Below, piece by piece: positions 53,329 through 61,741 of a stretch of DNA of 64,000 nucleotides; the first letter of the stretch is position 1, and each line of letters starts with the position of its first letter. The stretch is from Granulicella sp. WH15. GTDB lineage: Bacteria > Acidobacteriota > Terriglobia > Terriglobales > Acidobacteriaceae. The stretch lies in assembly GCF_009914315.1 (NCBI RefSeq), contig NZ_CP042596.1, positions 434,001-498,000 on the forward strand. The letters run 5' to 3'. The notes under the pieces were generated by a model, which saw only the letters and a program-made list of their open reading frames with translations, did not search any database and had not been told where the DNA came from. Position numbers and translations under genes: made by a program.

Positions 53329-53970
53329 CTAGTACCGCCCCGCCCGCTTCTGCGCCACCACCAACCCACGTGGCGTCGGCAGAAACACACACGAGAGCAG
53401 CCCTTCCGCCTCCATCCGCTGCGCCGCCTCACGCACCGTCTTCAGGTGCGAACTGGCATCATGCAGCAGAACCAATCCATACGGATTGAGCTGCGGCAGA
53501 AACCGCTTCACCTCAGCCTCGCGGATGGGCATATCGCTATCGCTGAAGAGCAGGTCGATCGTGCCCGGAACGACCATCTCTAGAGACGACTCATTACGCA
53601 GCTCAATCCACTCGGCTAACCCCGAGACGGCAACCTTCTCCTTCGCCTTCGCGTAGACGACCGGGTCGAACTCGCAGCTGATGATCTTGCCGCGGCCATT
53701 GGCGCGCAGGCCCTCCGCGATCCACAGCGTGCTGACGCCGAGGAACGATCCGGTCTCGACCACCAGCTCCGGCTTGGTCGTGGTGACCAGCGTGCGCAGG
53801 AACTCCAGCACCTCGGCCTCGGCGGTCATGGAGTCGTACATGTGCCAGCGCTCGGGGTGCGGGCACTCAGGCGTGGCGCGGTGGTACTCGGGCAGCAAGG
53901 CTCCGGCGGCGCGCTCGGCCTGCTGCATCACCTTGTGTTCCTGTTTGATTTTCCTGCGGAAGAGTCCCAT
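53329..53970 (-). CDS. class I SAM-dependent methyltransferase (Methyltransf_24 / O-methyltransferase type)
   Basis: A 213-aa Rossmann-fold methyltransferase. Motif I is VVETGSFLGVSTLWIAEGL (GxxxG-like); ISCEFDPVVYAKAKEKV is motif II with the Glu-Phe-Asp that binds the SAM ribose; IDLLFSDSDMP and VLLHDASSH come next. The Asp-Ser-Asp and His-Asp pairs resemble metal-dependent O-methyltransferase sites of the CmcI/COMT group. The substrate cannot be inferred. The gene stands alone between cysS and ggt, convergent with cysS. Confidence 0.85.
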   Translation of the reverse strand: MGLFRRKIKQEHKVMQQAERAAGALLPEYHRATPECPHPERWHMYDSMTAEAEVLEFLRTLVTTTKPELVVETGSFLGVSTLWIAEGLRANGRGKIISCEFDPVVYAKAKEKVAVSGLAEWIELRNESSLEMVVPGTIDLLFSDSDMPIREAEVKRFLPQLNPYGLVLLHDASSHLKTVREAAQRMEAEGLLSCVFLPTPRGLVVAQKRAGRY

Positions 53971-54047
53971 TCAGCCTCGTAACTGTCTTTTGATCCTAAA
54001 GGAAATGGCTCGTTCGTTACAGTCTTTGCCGGGTATCCTAGCCAGAG

Positions 54048-55823
54048 ATGAAGCCATATACGCATACTCCCCTATGCTCGATGCGCAGGCTGTCCCTGCT
54101 CGCGCTGACGTGTTTGCTTGCGACCCAAAGCCAGGCGCAGGTTCCGGCGACAGGCGTTGAGCCAGTGCGGGCGCGGCACGCCATGGTGGTCACCATCCAG
54201 CACGACGCCACCGACGCCGGGGTTGAGACGCTGAAAGCCGGCGGCAATGCCGTCGACGCCGCCGTGGCCGTGGGTTTTGCGCTCTCGGTGGTCTTCCCGC
54301 AGGCGGGCAACCTGGGCGGCGGCGGCTTCATGCTGGTGCGCGACCACAAGGGCGCGGCGCACTTCCTCGACTACCGCGAGGAGGCTCCGCTGGCCGCCTC
54401 CGCAGACATGTATCTGGACGCGCAGAAGAACGTGGTGCCGGGGCTTTCGACCAAGGGATACAAGGCCATCGGCGTACCCGGCACGGTGGCGGGACTGGTC
54501 TACGCGGAGCGGCACTACGGGCGGCTGGGGCTGGCGCGTGTGATGGCTCCGGCGATTAGGCTGGCTAGCGCGGGTTATGTGCTTTCGGCTGAAGAGGCGC
54601 GGGCGTTAGGCAATCCCAACCTGGCGAATTATCCCGAGTCGCGGCGCATCTTCCAACGTGACGGCAAGCCGTATCAGGCTGGCGAGCGATTCACCCAGCC
54701 CGATCTCGCCCGTACCCTGACCCGCATCTCGCAGCAGCCGGACGATTTTTATCGCGGCGAGATTGCGCAGCAACTGGCCACGTCCATTCAGGCGCACGGC
54801 GGGCTCATCACGCGAGAGGATCTGGCGGTGTACAAGGTCAAGGATCGCGTGCCTCTGACGGGGCATTATCGCGGCTATGAGATCGTCACCTCGCCGCCGC
54901 CGTCCTCGGGCGGCATCGTGCTGCTGGAGACGCTGAATATCTTGTCTGGATTTGATCTTGCAAAGTTAGGGAGCGACCGCTCACCCGCGCAGGTGCATGT
55001 CATCACCGAGGCCTTCCGGCGTGCGTACATGGATCGCGCGGACTACCTTGGCGACCCCGACTACACGACGATGCCGCTGGCCCAGATGGCCTCGCCCGAC
55101 TACGCGGCGGCATGGCGTAAGTCGATTGATCTGGCCAAGCCTACGCCCTCGGCAACGCTGGTGCGGCCTGCGGGGTTTCTGCCTGCGCCGCCCGCTGCCG
55201 CTCCGCCAAAGGAATCCACGCAGACGACGCACTACTCCATCGTCGATGCCGAGGGCAACGCCGTCTCCTGCACCTACACGCTCAATGGGCTGTTTGGATC
55301 GGGCGTTACGGCCGAAGGGCTGGGCTTCCTGATGAACAACGAGATGGACGACTTCTCCTCAAAGCCCGGTTCGCCGAATATGTTCGGGCTGATCCAGGGA
55401 CCGGCCAATGCGATTGCGCCGGGGCATCGGCCGCTCTCGAGCATGACTCCGACGATGGTGCTCAAGAATGGAAAGCTGGCGCTGGTGCTGGGGTCGCCGG
55501 GGGGATCGACGATCATCACGACGGTGGCCAATGACCTGCTCAGCGAGGTGGACAACGGGCTGACGATCCAGCAGGCTGCGGATGCTCCGCGATTCCATCA
55601 CCAGTATCTGCCGGATGTGCTGGAGTTCGAGAAGGCGTTTCCGTTGCCGGTGGTGGAGGCGATGCGGGCGATGGGGTACAGGGTCTCGCGGGCCAATGAG
55701 GCAGATGAGAAGAACCCTGGTGTTTGGGGGGATAGTGAGTTGATTGCTGTCGATCCGAAGACCGGCGAGTTGCTGGGTGGGCATGACCGGCGCAGAGCGT
55801 TTGGGAAGGCCGCTGGATACTGA
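54048..55823 (+). CDS. ggt: gamma-glutamyltransferase (glutathione hydrolase)
   Basis: Secreted N-terminal nucleophile hydrolase that cleaves glutathione and transfers gamma-glutamyl groups in the periplasm. Signal peptide LSLLALTCLLATQSQAQ, then the large-subunit region (AGGNAVDAAVAVGFALSVV, AGNLGGGGFMLV). The autocatalytic cleavage site and nucleophile is Thr393 in TTHYSIVDAEGNAVSCTYTL; PLSSMTPTMVLKNGKL and GSPGGSTIITTV close the small subunit. 591 aa fits. The gene is alone; an inverted repeat lies immediately downstream. The lid-loop residues cannot be judged by eye. Confidence 0.95.
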   Translation: MKPYTHTPLCSMRRLSLLALTCLLATQSQAQVPATGVEPVRARHAMVVTIQHDATDAGVETLKAGGNAVDAAVAVGFALSVVFPQAGNLGGGGFMLVRDHKGAAHFLDYREEAPLAASADMYLDAQKNVVPGLSTKGYKAIGVPGTVAGLVYAERHYGRLGLARVMAPAIRLASAGYVLSAEEARALGNPNLANYPESRRIFQRDGKPYQAGERFTQPDLARTLTRISQQPDDFYRGEIAQQLATSIQAHGGLITREDLAVYKVKDRVPLTGHYRGYEIVTSPPPSSGGIVLLETLNILSGFDLAKLGSDRSPAQVHVITEAFRRAYMDRADYLGDPDYTTMPLAQMASPDYAAAWRKSIDLAKPTPSATLVRPAGFLPAPPAAAPPKESTQTTHYSIVDAEGNAVSCTYTLNGLFGSGVTAEGLGFLMNNEMDDFSSKPGSPNMFGLIQGPANAIAPGHRPLSSMTPTMVLKNGKLALVLGSPGGSTIITTVANDLLSEVDNGLTIQQAADAPRFHHQYLPDVLEFEKAFPLPVVEAMRAMGYRVSRANEADEKNPGVWGDSELIAVDPKTGELLGGHDRRRAFGKAAGY

Positions 55824-55825
55824 GA

Positions 55826-55890
55826 AACACGCGAAGCGTCCAAGACCGCACGAAGTGCCGCCCGCCCGGCGTGAGGGCGTCTTTGCTGTT
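55826..55890 (-). repeat. intergenic repeat, inverted module A
   Basis: CACGCGAAGCGTCCAAGACC, GCACGAAGTGCCGCCCGCCC and GGCGTGAGGGCGT. It is almost identical to the copies at 51329 and 60990 and lies directly after the ggt stop. Confidence 0.9.
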
Positions 55891-55894
55891 GTAC

Positions 55895-56060
55895 TTACGG
55901 CAACACAGCCGACCTCTGAGCCAACAGATAAGCGGCACGTTCATTTGGAGCAGAGCCATTCTCCTGCGTCGTACGGCTGAGCGGCTGGCCGGAGTAAGCC
56001 TCATAGCTGTACGTCAGTATGCGCGTGGGGCGAACCGTTTTCTCATCGGGAATTGTTATG
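55895..56060 (-). pseudogene. possible remnant of a protein-coding gene C-terminus
   Basis: On the minus strand an open frame ends with TAA at 55895-55897 and reads IPDEKTVRPTRILTYSYEAY then SGQPLSRTTQENGSAPNERA and AYLLAQRSAVLP. It has no ATG, GTG or TTG that would give a sensible start, and the frame continues into repeat-flank sequence. The residue order looks protein-like, so it may be the end of a gene truncated by repeat insertion or deletion. The evidence is weak. Confidence 0.25.
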
Positions 56061-56125
56061 CCGCATAAGTGGGGAGGGTGGCATCTCCTCCTTTGGACGT
56101 GCAGGGCCGGGATAAGCCAACAGCA

Positions 56126-56190
56126 ACAACAGCGCCCTCACGCCGGGCGGGCGGCACTTCGTGCGGTGCTCGACGCTGCGCGTGTTTTCT
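56126..56190 (+). repeat. intergenic repeat, module A
   Basis: GCGCCCTCACGCCGGGCGGG, GGCACTTCGTGCGGTGC and CGACGCTGCGCGTG in plus orientation. Together with the inverted copy at 55826 it flanks the possible gene remnant, so the pair faces each other around a 235-base segment. Confidence 0.88.
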
Positions 56191-56266
56191 CGGCTCCGTC
56201 ACAAGGCTGTGCCATCTTGGAGGATGCAGACCCACAAGCCGCTCCTGTACCCTTGAACCGAACCCT

Positions 56267-57154
56267 ATGACTCCCGGCATCTCGACCCACGTCTTCCTCC
56301 CCCATCGCCTGCACCCCGGCTTGCTCGACGCGCTCGCTGCCAGCGGAGCCCGCACCATCGAACTCTTCGCCGCGCGCCACCACTTCGACTACACTGATCG
56401 CGCCAGCGTCCGCGAGATCGCCTCCTGGTTCCGCTCCAACCAGGTGACGCCCACGCTGCACCAGCCGCTCTCGGCCGAGCCGCGCTGGACCCGCCACACC
56501 GAACCTTCGCTGCACCTGATCGCCAACGAGAAGTCGCACCGCATCGCCGCCATGGATGAGGTGAAGCGCGCGCTCGAGGCCGCCGAGCAGATTCCCATCG
56601 CATCCTGCGTGCTGCACCTGGGCCAGAAGCACGAGGCCTGGAGCGACCGCGCGCTCGAGCACTCGCTGACCGCCATCGAGCATCTGCAGGCCTTCGCCGG
56701 GCCTCTCGGCGTGCGCCTTCTGCTCGAGAACCTCGAGAACGAGATCACCACGCCCGACCACCTGCTGGCCATCCTGCGCATCGGCCACTTCGACCGGGTC
56801 GGCGTCTGCCTCGATCTCGGCCACGCTTACCTCAGCGAGCTAGGTCTCGAGGCGACCTTCTCTCTGCTGAAGCCGCGCATCATGGAGTGCCATCTGCACG
56901 ACAACCACGGCCCCCACGCTCCTCGGCCCAGCAACGGCAGCCTGGACGAGCACCTGTGGCCAGCGCGTTCTGCGCAACGGATTGAGGGCGGAATCGACTG
57001 GGCGAAGACCTACCCTCTGCTGGCGACGCTGCACCCGGAGACCGCCGGGGTGCTCGAGATTCAGTACGACCTGGACGAGTCGCCCGCAGCCGTCACCCGC
57101 GCGGCGATCGAGGCCTTCGACCAGCAGCGGCGGCTGCTCGAACTGCAAAGCTAG
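56267..57154 (+). CDS. sugar phosphate isomerase/epimerase-like TIM-barrel protein
   Basis: ATG 56267 (MTPGISTHVF) is used because the longer frame to 56069 translates a repeat. The 295-aa product is an AP_endonuc_2/xylose-isomerase-like TIM barrel: VFLPHRLHPGLLDALAASGA, IELFAARHHFDY, then Glu in LLLENLENEITTP, Asp in VGVCLDLGHAYL and His in MECHLHDNHGPHAPR. These Glu, Asp and His positions fit the divalent-metal site of the superfamily. The substrate is unknown. It is convergent with the next gene. Confidence 0.8.
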   Translation: MTPGISTHVFLPHRLHPGLLDALAASGARTIELFAARHHFDYTDRASVREIASWFRSNQVTPTLHQPLSAEPRWTRHTEPSLHLIANEKSHRIAAMDEVKRALEAAEQIPIASCVLHLGQKHEAWSDRALEHSLTAIEHLQAFAGPLGVRLLLENLENEITTPDHLLAILRIGHFDRVGVCLDLGHAYLSELGLEATFSLLKPRIMECHLHDNHGPHAPRPSNGSLDEHLWPARSAQRIEGGIDWAKTYPLLATLHPETAGVLEIQYDLDESPAAVTRAAIEAFDQQRRLLELQS

Positions 57155-57208
57155 GCACTCCCTAACACCGATCCTGACCTGACCTTCGACCCGGACGCAA
57201 GGGCCTCT

Positions 57209-57889
57209 CTACTTCTGCTTTGACGGGGGCCTGGATGGGTTATCGGCGGTCGTGCCGGGCACCGTCACCGAGTAGTTGGACTCCATCGTGGGCTTCGCAC
57301 TCGCAGGCAGGGGAGGAGCGTTCGAGTGTGAATGATCGGGGGCCGCAGCCAGGATCTTCGCACCCGGCCACTGGTAAGGCGCACGCGGAGCCAGCCCATA
57401 GCCCATCATGGGCGTGCGGGCAACGCGAGTGTAGTCATTGTCGAGCGAGACCCACGCCGTATCATCGCTCTTATTCTTGCCCGATAGCAGAGGGTTGGCG
57501 TTGGACAGCTCCACCTCATGCCCAAATGCATGGATGGTCAGGGTCGATCCGTGAAAAGCATTCTTCTGCGGCGTGGAGTTGGGGATGTGCTCGCGCGCAA
57601 CGACCGCCGTACCGATGCCGGGCAGAAAGAAGTAGAGAAAGGGAACACTTTCCACGTCGTAGTTCACCCCCGCCTTCACCACCAGCCCATCGACCGTCAG
57701 CATTCCATCGCGGATCTCGACGGAGAGGGTCTGCTTCGGAATTCCATCGACGGGAGTCGTTTCTTCCGCGTTCGCGCCCTTTTTATTTGCAGGGGTTGCC
57801 GTGCTTCCGTTCGATTGCGCGAGGATAAGCGGGGTCACGGTACTGGGAAGGAGAAAGAACGCAAGAAGCACACGAGCAGGGAGCAGCAT
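57209..57889 (-). CDS. secreted protein, unknown function
   Basis: A 226-aa exported protein (signal VLLAFFLLPSTVTPLILAQ). The mature part has a small beta-rich core: TLSVEIRDGMLTVDGLVVKA, VESVPFLYFFLPGIGTAVVA and TLTIHAFGHEVELSNANPLL, followed by a Pro/Ser-rich tail (HSHSNAPPLPASAKP, TTADNPSRPPSKQK). I recognise no family. It is convergent with the TIM-barrel gene. The 3' end has a Pro-rich repetitive feel and may be disordered. Confidence 0.6.
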   Translation of the reverse strand: MLLPARVLLAFFLLPSTVTPLILAQSNGSTATPANKKGANAEETTPVDGIPKQTLSVEIRDGMLTVDGLVVKAGVNYDVESVPFLYFFLPGIGTAVVAREHIPNSTPQKNAFHGSTLTIHAFGHEVELSNANPLLSGKNKSDDTAWVSLDNDYTRVARTPMMGYGLAPRAPYQWPGAKILAAAPDHSHSNAPPLPASAKPTMESNYSVTVPGTTADNPSRPPSKQK

Positions 57890-58267
57890 GGGATCACCGT
57901 CCTAAGATCTCCCCACCACAAGGAGTGATGATCGAACCGGCCAACCCAGGCAGGCAACAGAGGCGAAAAGGATGCTCCACAAGATGCGGCTGTACTGGCC
58001 GCACCGGGAGGATTGCATCCTATAGATAAGTCTAGATAAGTCAAAAGGGTGAAACAGGGGAGGGCTGCATGTGCGGAGTTGCGATCTATCGCAATCCCCA
58101 CGACTCAATGGATGTGGCAATGTGTCCTGAAAGTTGCCTGCGAAAGAAATATTTACGAGACTGCCTCCTCCAGCCGCGCCGGCAGGATTCCCGATCATGT
58201 TCGGCCCCGCTTTTTTGGATTTTCCCTCCCCCGCACAGGGCTCCGCCGCCGTAACCTGTTAGTCGAC
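57890..58267. other. 378-base gene-free region with a tandem 10-bp repeat
   Basis: No credible ORF is seen in either strand. TAGATAAGTC occurs twice in perfect tandem at 58023-58032 and 58033-58042, about 225 bases upstream of the ddl start; it could be a regulatory site or be fortuitous. No tRNA or RNA fold is evident by eye. Confidence 0.4.
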
Positions 58268-59485
58268 ATGAAGAAAAAAATCCGTCTCGGCATCCTCTTC
58301 GGCGGTCGCTCCGGCGAGCACGAAGTCTCGCTGCTCTCCGCCGCCTCCATCCTCAAGGCCATCGACCGCCGCAAGTACGAGGTCGTGCCCATCGGCATCA
58401 CCAAGGACGGCCAGTGGCTCACCGGGGGCGAGGCCCAGCACCTGCTCTCGGGAGAGGCTGCTCCGACGGCACCGCAGCTCGTCTCGCCCGATGAGGACGA
58501 CCCCGGCTTCGCCAGCGTCGCCGCCGTCCTGCGCAGCGGGGAGCCGATCAGCATCCCGCCGTCGGCCCCTGCCCCCGCCAGGCTGCATCTGAATGCCGCC
58601 GCCGACCTGGCTCTGGCCGAGAAGACCAGCGCGCTCGGCCTCGACCTCATCTTCCCCGTGCTGCACGGCACCTTCGGCGAAGACGGAACCATCCAGGGAC
58701 TGCTCGAGGTCGCGGGCATCGCCTACGTTGGCTCGGGCGTGCTCGGCTCCGCCGCCGGTATGGACAAGGACGTGATGAAGCGGCTCTTCCGCTCGGCCGG
58801 GCTGCCGCAGACCCCGTGGGTCACGCTGCTGCGCTCGGAGTGGAAGTCCGACCCGCTCCGCTGCCGCAAGCTCATCGAAAAGTCGCTGGCCTACCCGCTC
58901 TTCGTCAAACCGGCCAATCTGGGCTCGTCGGTCGGCATCAGCAAGGTACACGACCGCAAGGAGCTGGCGACGGCGATGGACCTGGCCTCCCAGTACGACC
59001 GCAAGCTGGTCATCGAACAGGGCGTCGGCGGCCCCGGAGCCAAGCCCCGCGAGCTGGAGGTGGCCGTCCTCGGCAACGACGAGCCGGAGGCTTCGGTCAT
59101 CGGCGAGATCGTCCCGAATCGGGAGTTTTACGACTACGACTCCAAATATGCGGACTCCGCCGAGCCTTCCATTCCGATCATCCCGGCCAAACTGAGCGCG
59201 AGCGAGCAGAAGCAGATCCGGACGCTCGCCGTCGCCGCCTTCAAGGCATGCGACGCCGCCGGGCTGGCCCGCGTGGACTTCCTGATGGAGCCTCCGCAGC
59301 GGGGGCGCAAACCGGCCATCTTCCTCAATGAGATCAATACGATGCCGGGATTCACCAGCATCTCCATGTACCCCAAGCTATGGCAGGCCAGCGGGCTGGG
59401 TTACCGCCAGCTTATCGACCGGCTGATCCAGCTCGCGCAGCAGCGCCAAGCCGAGAAGCTCAACACCAGCTTCCAGAAGATGTAA
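58268..59485 (+). CDS. ddl: D-alanine--D-alanine ligase
   Basis: Makes D-Ala-D-Ala for peptidoglycan with ATP. ATG 58268 (MKKKIRLGILFGGRSGEHEV) is used because HEVSL starts the family; the longer frame to 58049 is not coding-like. ATP-grasp motifs are HGTFGEDGTIQGLLEVAG, KPANLGSSVGISKV and NEINTMPGFTSISMYPKLW; the D-Ala binding Lys and Glu are in the first motif and in the metal-site EINT. At 405 aa it is longer than E. coli DdlA/B (306-364), with inserts such as the Pro/Ala segment after SIPPSAPAPARL. The gene stands alone upstream of the diguanylate cyclase gene. Confidence 0.94.
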   Translation: MKKKIRLGILFGGRSGEHEVSLLSAASILKAIDRRKYEVVPIGITKDGQWLTGGEAQHLLSGEAAPTAPQLVSPDEDDPGFASVAAVLRSGEPISIPPSAPAPARLHLNAAADLALAEKTSALGLDLIFPVLHGTFGEDGTIQGLLEVAGIAYVGSGVLGSAAGMDKDVMKRLFRSAGLPQTPWVTLLRSEWKSDPLRCRKLIEKSLAYPLFVKPANLGSSVGISKVHDRKELATAMDLASQYDRKLVIEQGVGGPGAKPRELEVAVLGNDEPEASVIGEIVPNREFYDYDSKYADSAEPSIPIIPAKLSASEQKQIRTLAVAAFKACDAAGLARVDFLMEPPQRGRKPAIFLNEINTMPGFTSISMYPKLWQASGLGYRQLIDRLIQLAQQRQAEKLNTSFQKM

Positions 59486-59683
59486 TGCCTCTGGAAGAGA
59501 AAATAACTCCATCATTTGGAACGAAAACTATTGATTAGACAGCACCAGAGTCCAATAATGGACTCTGAACCCTGAACCCTGATTAGTGCACGATTCCCGT
59601 CCCGCTCCTGTTCGTTGAGCGGTAGAAGCGCGGAATACTGGTCGATTGCCGGTTCAAGCATGTCCGCACTCTGAGGATTTTCT

Positions 59684-60973
59684 GTGGATGCTTCCGTCTT
59701 ACCCGAGATCTGCGCGCTTTTTATCTCGATCATTCTGTTTCAGCCCATCGTGGCGCGCGCAGGGCGGCACGCGAACACCTGGCTTGCCGGGTGGATCTTT
59801 CTGCTGCTCCATTATGTAGCGCACGTCTTCAGCGTGTCGCACGACCTGCGCGGCCGGGTCTTTGCCCTTGTCGGCATGATGTTCCTGCAGGCCGCCGCGC
59901 TCTGTTTTCTGCGCGCGGCAGGCAATGTCCACAAGGTGCGGGTCAACTGGCAGTTCACGGCCGCAGTCGGTATTCCGCTCATGGTCCAGGTGATTCTTCT
60001 GGTCCTCTCGCCCCACAGCTCGAAGCTGCACAACTCGCTGATACAGCGGTTTGTGGCGATCACCTTCCTGCTGCCGGCTCTGGCTCTGCTACGGGTGCGC
60101 CATCGCCCACGCCCGCTGACCGGCCTTGCGGCGGCGTTTGCGGTGGTGGGGGCGGTCGCGGCGTGTGCCCCTCATCCCAGCCCCGCAGTGGTCTTCAATG
60201 GGCTGCAGCTCATCATGTTTTCGAGCATTGCGGCGCTCTACCTCGCCTATCTCCCGCGCATTACGCGATCCTCCATCGTGGCGGTCGCCGGTCTCTTTGC
60301 CTGGGGAGCCACTTTCATGGTCGCCGAGCTGCTGGGATTCCTCTACCCGGCGCTGTCGCTTCACCACAAGCTGGTGGTGGTGCCGCAGTTCATCTTCGTG
60401 GCGGGCATCGTCTTCTCGTTCATCGAGGAGGTGGTCGTGCGGGCCGAGCACCTGGCGCAGCACGATCCGCTCACCGGCCTGCCCAACGCCCGGCTCTTTG
60501 AGCAGCGCGCCGCCGCCGCCATGAGCCAGGCGATTGCCACCAATATGCCGTTGGCCTTCCTGGTCATCGACGTGGACGAGTTCAAGCGGATCAACGATAC
60601 TCTGGGGCACCACGCCGGAGACGAGCTATTGCGCGCGCTGGCGGTTCGGCTAAGCTGGCATATCGGCCCCGGAGACATGCTGGCGCGCACGGGCGGCGAT
60701 GAGTTCACGGCGATCCTGGCCGGGGTCGCGGACGAGCATCACCTGAGCTTCATCGCGCGGGCGATGATGTCCGCCGCCAGCGTGCCCTTCGTCATCACGG
60801 ACCAGACGGTGGACTGCCACATCAGCATCGGCATCGCGGTTGCGCCGCGGATCGCGGAGAACATCGTTCAACTGCGCGAGGCGGCGGACAAGGCGATGTA
60901 CCATGCCAAACGCAACGGCGGCAGCCTGTTGGCCTTTGCCCGCGACGATGAGCGGATGGAGGTCGCGGGATAG
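59684..60973 (+). CDS. membrane-bound diguanylate cyclase (GGDEF)
   Basis: A 429-aa protein with about seven predicted transmembrane helices (LFISIILFQPIVARA to FIFVAGIVFSFIEEVV, residues 10-240) ending in a GGDEF domain: HDPLTGLPNARLFEQR, VDEFKRINDTLGHHAGDELL and RTGGDEF (Gly337, Gly338, Asp339, Glu340, Phe341). The intact site predicts synthesis of c-di-GMP from GTP. No RxxD inhibition site precedes GGDEF, since GPGD occupies that position. The membrane part looks like a 7TM sensor-type module. Start is GTG 59684; a weak RBS is seen. Confidence 0.9.
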   Translation: MDASVLPEICALFISIILFQPIVARAGRHANTWLAGWIFLLLHYVAHVFSVSHDLRGRVFALVGMMFLQAAALCFLRAAGNVHKVRVNWQFTAAVGIPLMVQVILLVLSPHSSKLHNSLIQRFVAITFLLPALALLRVRHRPRPLTGLAAAFAVVGAVAACAPHPSPAVVFNGLQLIMFSSIAALYLAYLPRITRSSIVAVAGLFAWGATFMVAELLGFLYPALSLHHKLVVVPQFIFVAGIVFSFIEEVVVRAEHLAQHDPLTGLPNARLFEQRAAAAMSQAIATNMPLAFLVIDVDEFKRINDTLGHHAGDELLRALAVRLSWHIGPGDMLARTGGDEFTAILAGVADEHHLSFIARAMMSAASVPFVITDQTVDCHISIGIAVAPRIAENIVQLREAADKAMYHAKRNGGSLLAFARDDERMEVAG

Positions 60974-60989
60974 GCAGCGTTCCTCGCCT

Positions 60990-61045
60990 TTCACGCGAAG
61001 CGTCCAGAACAGCACTAAGTTCCTGGCGCGAGGGCGCTTTTGCCG
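60990..61045 (-). repeat. intergenic repeat, degraded inverted module A
   Basis: CACGCGAAGCGTCCAGAACA, GCACTAAGTTCCTGGCGCGA and GGGCGC. The core hairpin is decayed, so it is an older copy. It lies between the convergent cyclase and ribE genes. Confidence 0.75.
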
Positions 61046-61067
61046 TTGCTGCTGAGGCAGACCGGAC

Positions 61068-61718
61068 TTAATACCCGTTGGCCAGCAGATATTCCTCGGT
61101 CAACACGAACGTCTCCCCTGCCGACTGCCGTTCGGCATACTTGGCGAGCACATCGACCTCGATATTCAGCGGTGCACCCGGCGTCAGGGTATGCAGAGCC
61201 GTCGCGGCAAAGGTGTGGGGGATGATCGCAATCGTCACCACGTCGTCCGCGACCGCCGCCACCGTCAGCGAGATGCCCTCGACCGTAATCGACCCCTTGG
61301 CCACCACGTAGCGGCTCAGCTCCGCAGGGATGCGGAGCCGCAGCTTCCAGTCGGTCGTCGCCGGCTCGGCAGGATTCGCCGGTTCGAGCGCCAGCAGCTC
61401 TCCGGTGCCGTCGACGTGGCCCTGGACGACGTGCCCGCCCAGCGGAGAACCGGCGGGCGTGGGCAGCTCCAGGTTCACCACGGTCCCCGGAGCCAGTTTG
61501 CTCAGCGTGGTGCGGGCGATGGTCTCCTCGGCCAGATCGGCGGAGAAATGCGTCGAGGTGATATCGAGCGCGGTCAGGCAGACTCCCGAGACGGCCACGG
61601 AGTCGCCCGTATTGAGCTTCGGTGCGATTCCGGCGGAGGCGAGCGTGATCCTCATGGCGCCGCGTCCACGCTCCACAGATACGACGGTTCCGGTGGTCTC
61701 AATCAATCCAGTAAACAT
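61068..61718 (-). CDS. ribE: riboflavin synthase, alpha subunit
   Basis: Dismutates two 6,7-dimethyl-8-ribityllumazines into riboflavin and a pyrimidine. The 216-aa product contains two homologous lumazine-binding barrels: MFTGLIETTGTVVSVERG with LNTGDSVAVSGVCLTAL, then VQGHVDGTGELLALEP with SITVEGISLTVAAVADDVV. Both have the conserved motif. 23 bases separate it from ribD, so the two genes probably share a transcript with the sigma gene upstream. No FMN riboswitch is seen in front of ribD or ribE. Confidence 0.96.
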   Translation of the reverse strand: MFTGLIETTGTVVSVERGRGAMRITLASAGIAPKLNTGDSVAVSGVCLTALDITSTHFSADLAEETIARTTLSKLAPGTVVNLELPTPAGSPLGGHVVQGHVDGTGELLALEPANPAEPATTDWKLRLRIPAELSRYVVAKGSITVEGISLTVAAVADDVVTIAIIPHTFAATALHTLTPGAPLNIEVDVLAKYAERQSAGETFVLTEEYLLANGY

Positions 61719-61741
61719 GCAACTAGTGTACTTCGGCGGGA

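Noticed and set aside
53232..53489. 85-119 aa plus-strand frames over the methyltransferase gene
   Set aside because: Arg/His/Pro-rich shadow frames of the GC-rich minus-strand gene.
57902..58260. Short ORFs upstream of ddl on both strands
   Set aside because: No ribosome-binding sites, family motifs or coding-like third-position bias.
59580..59680. tRNA-like segment (GGTTCAAGC in a T-arm-like context)
   Set aside because: No acceptor stem, D-arm or anticodon stem can be paired around it, so it is probably chance.
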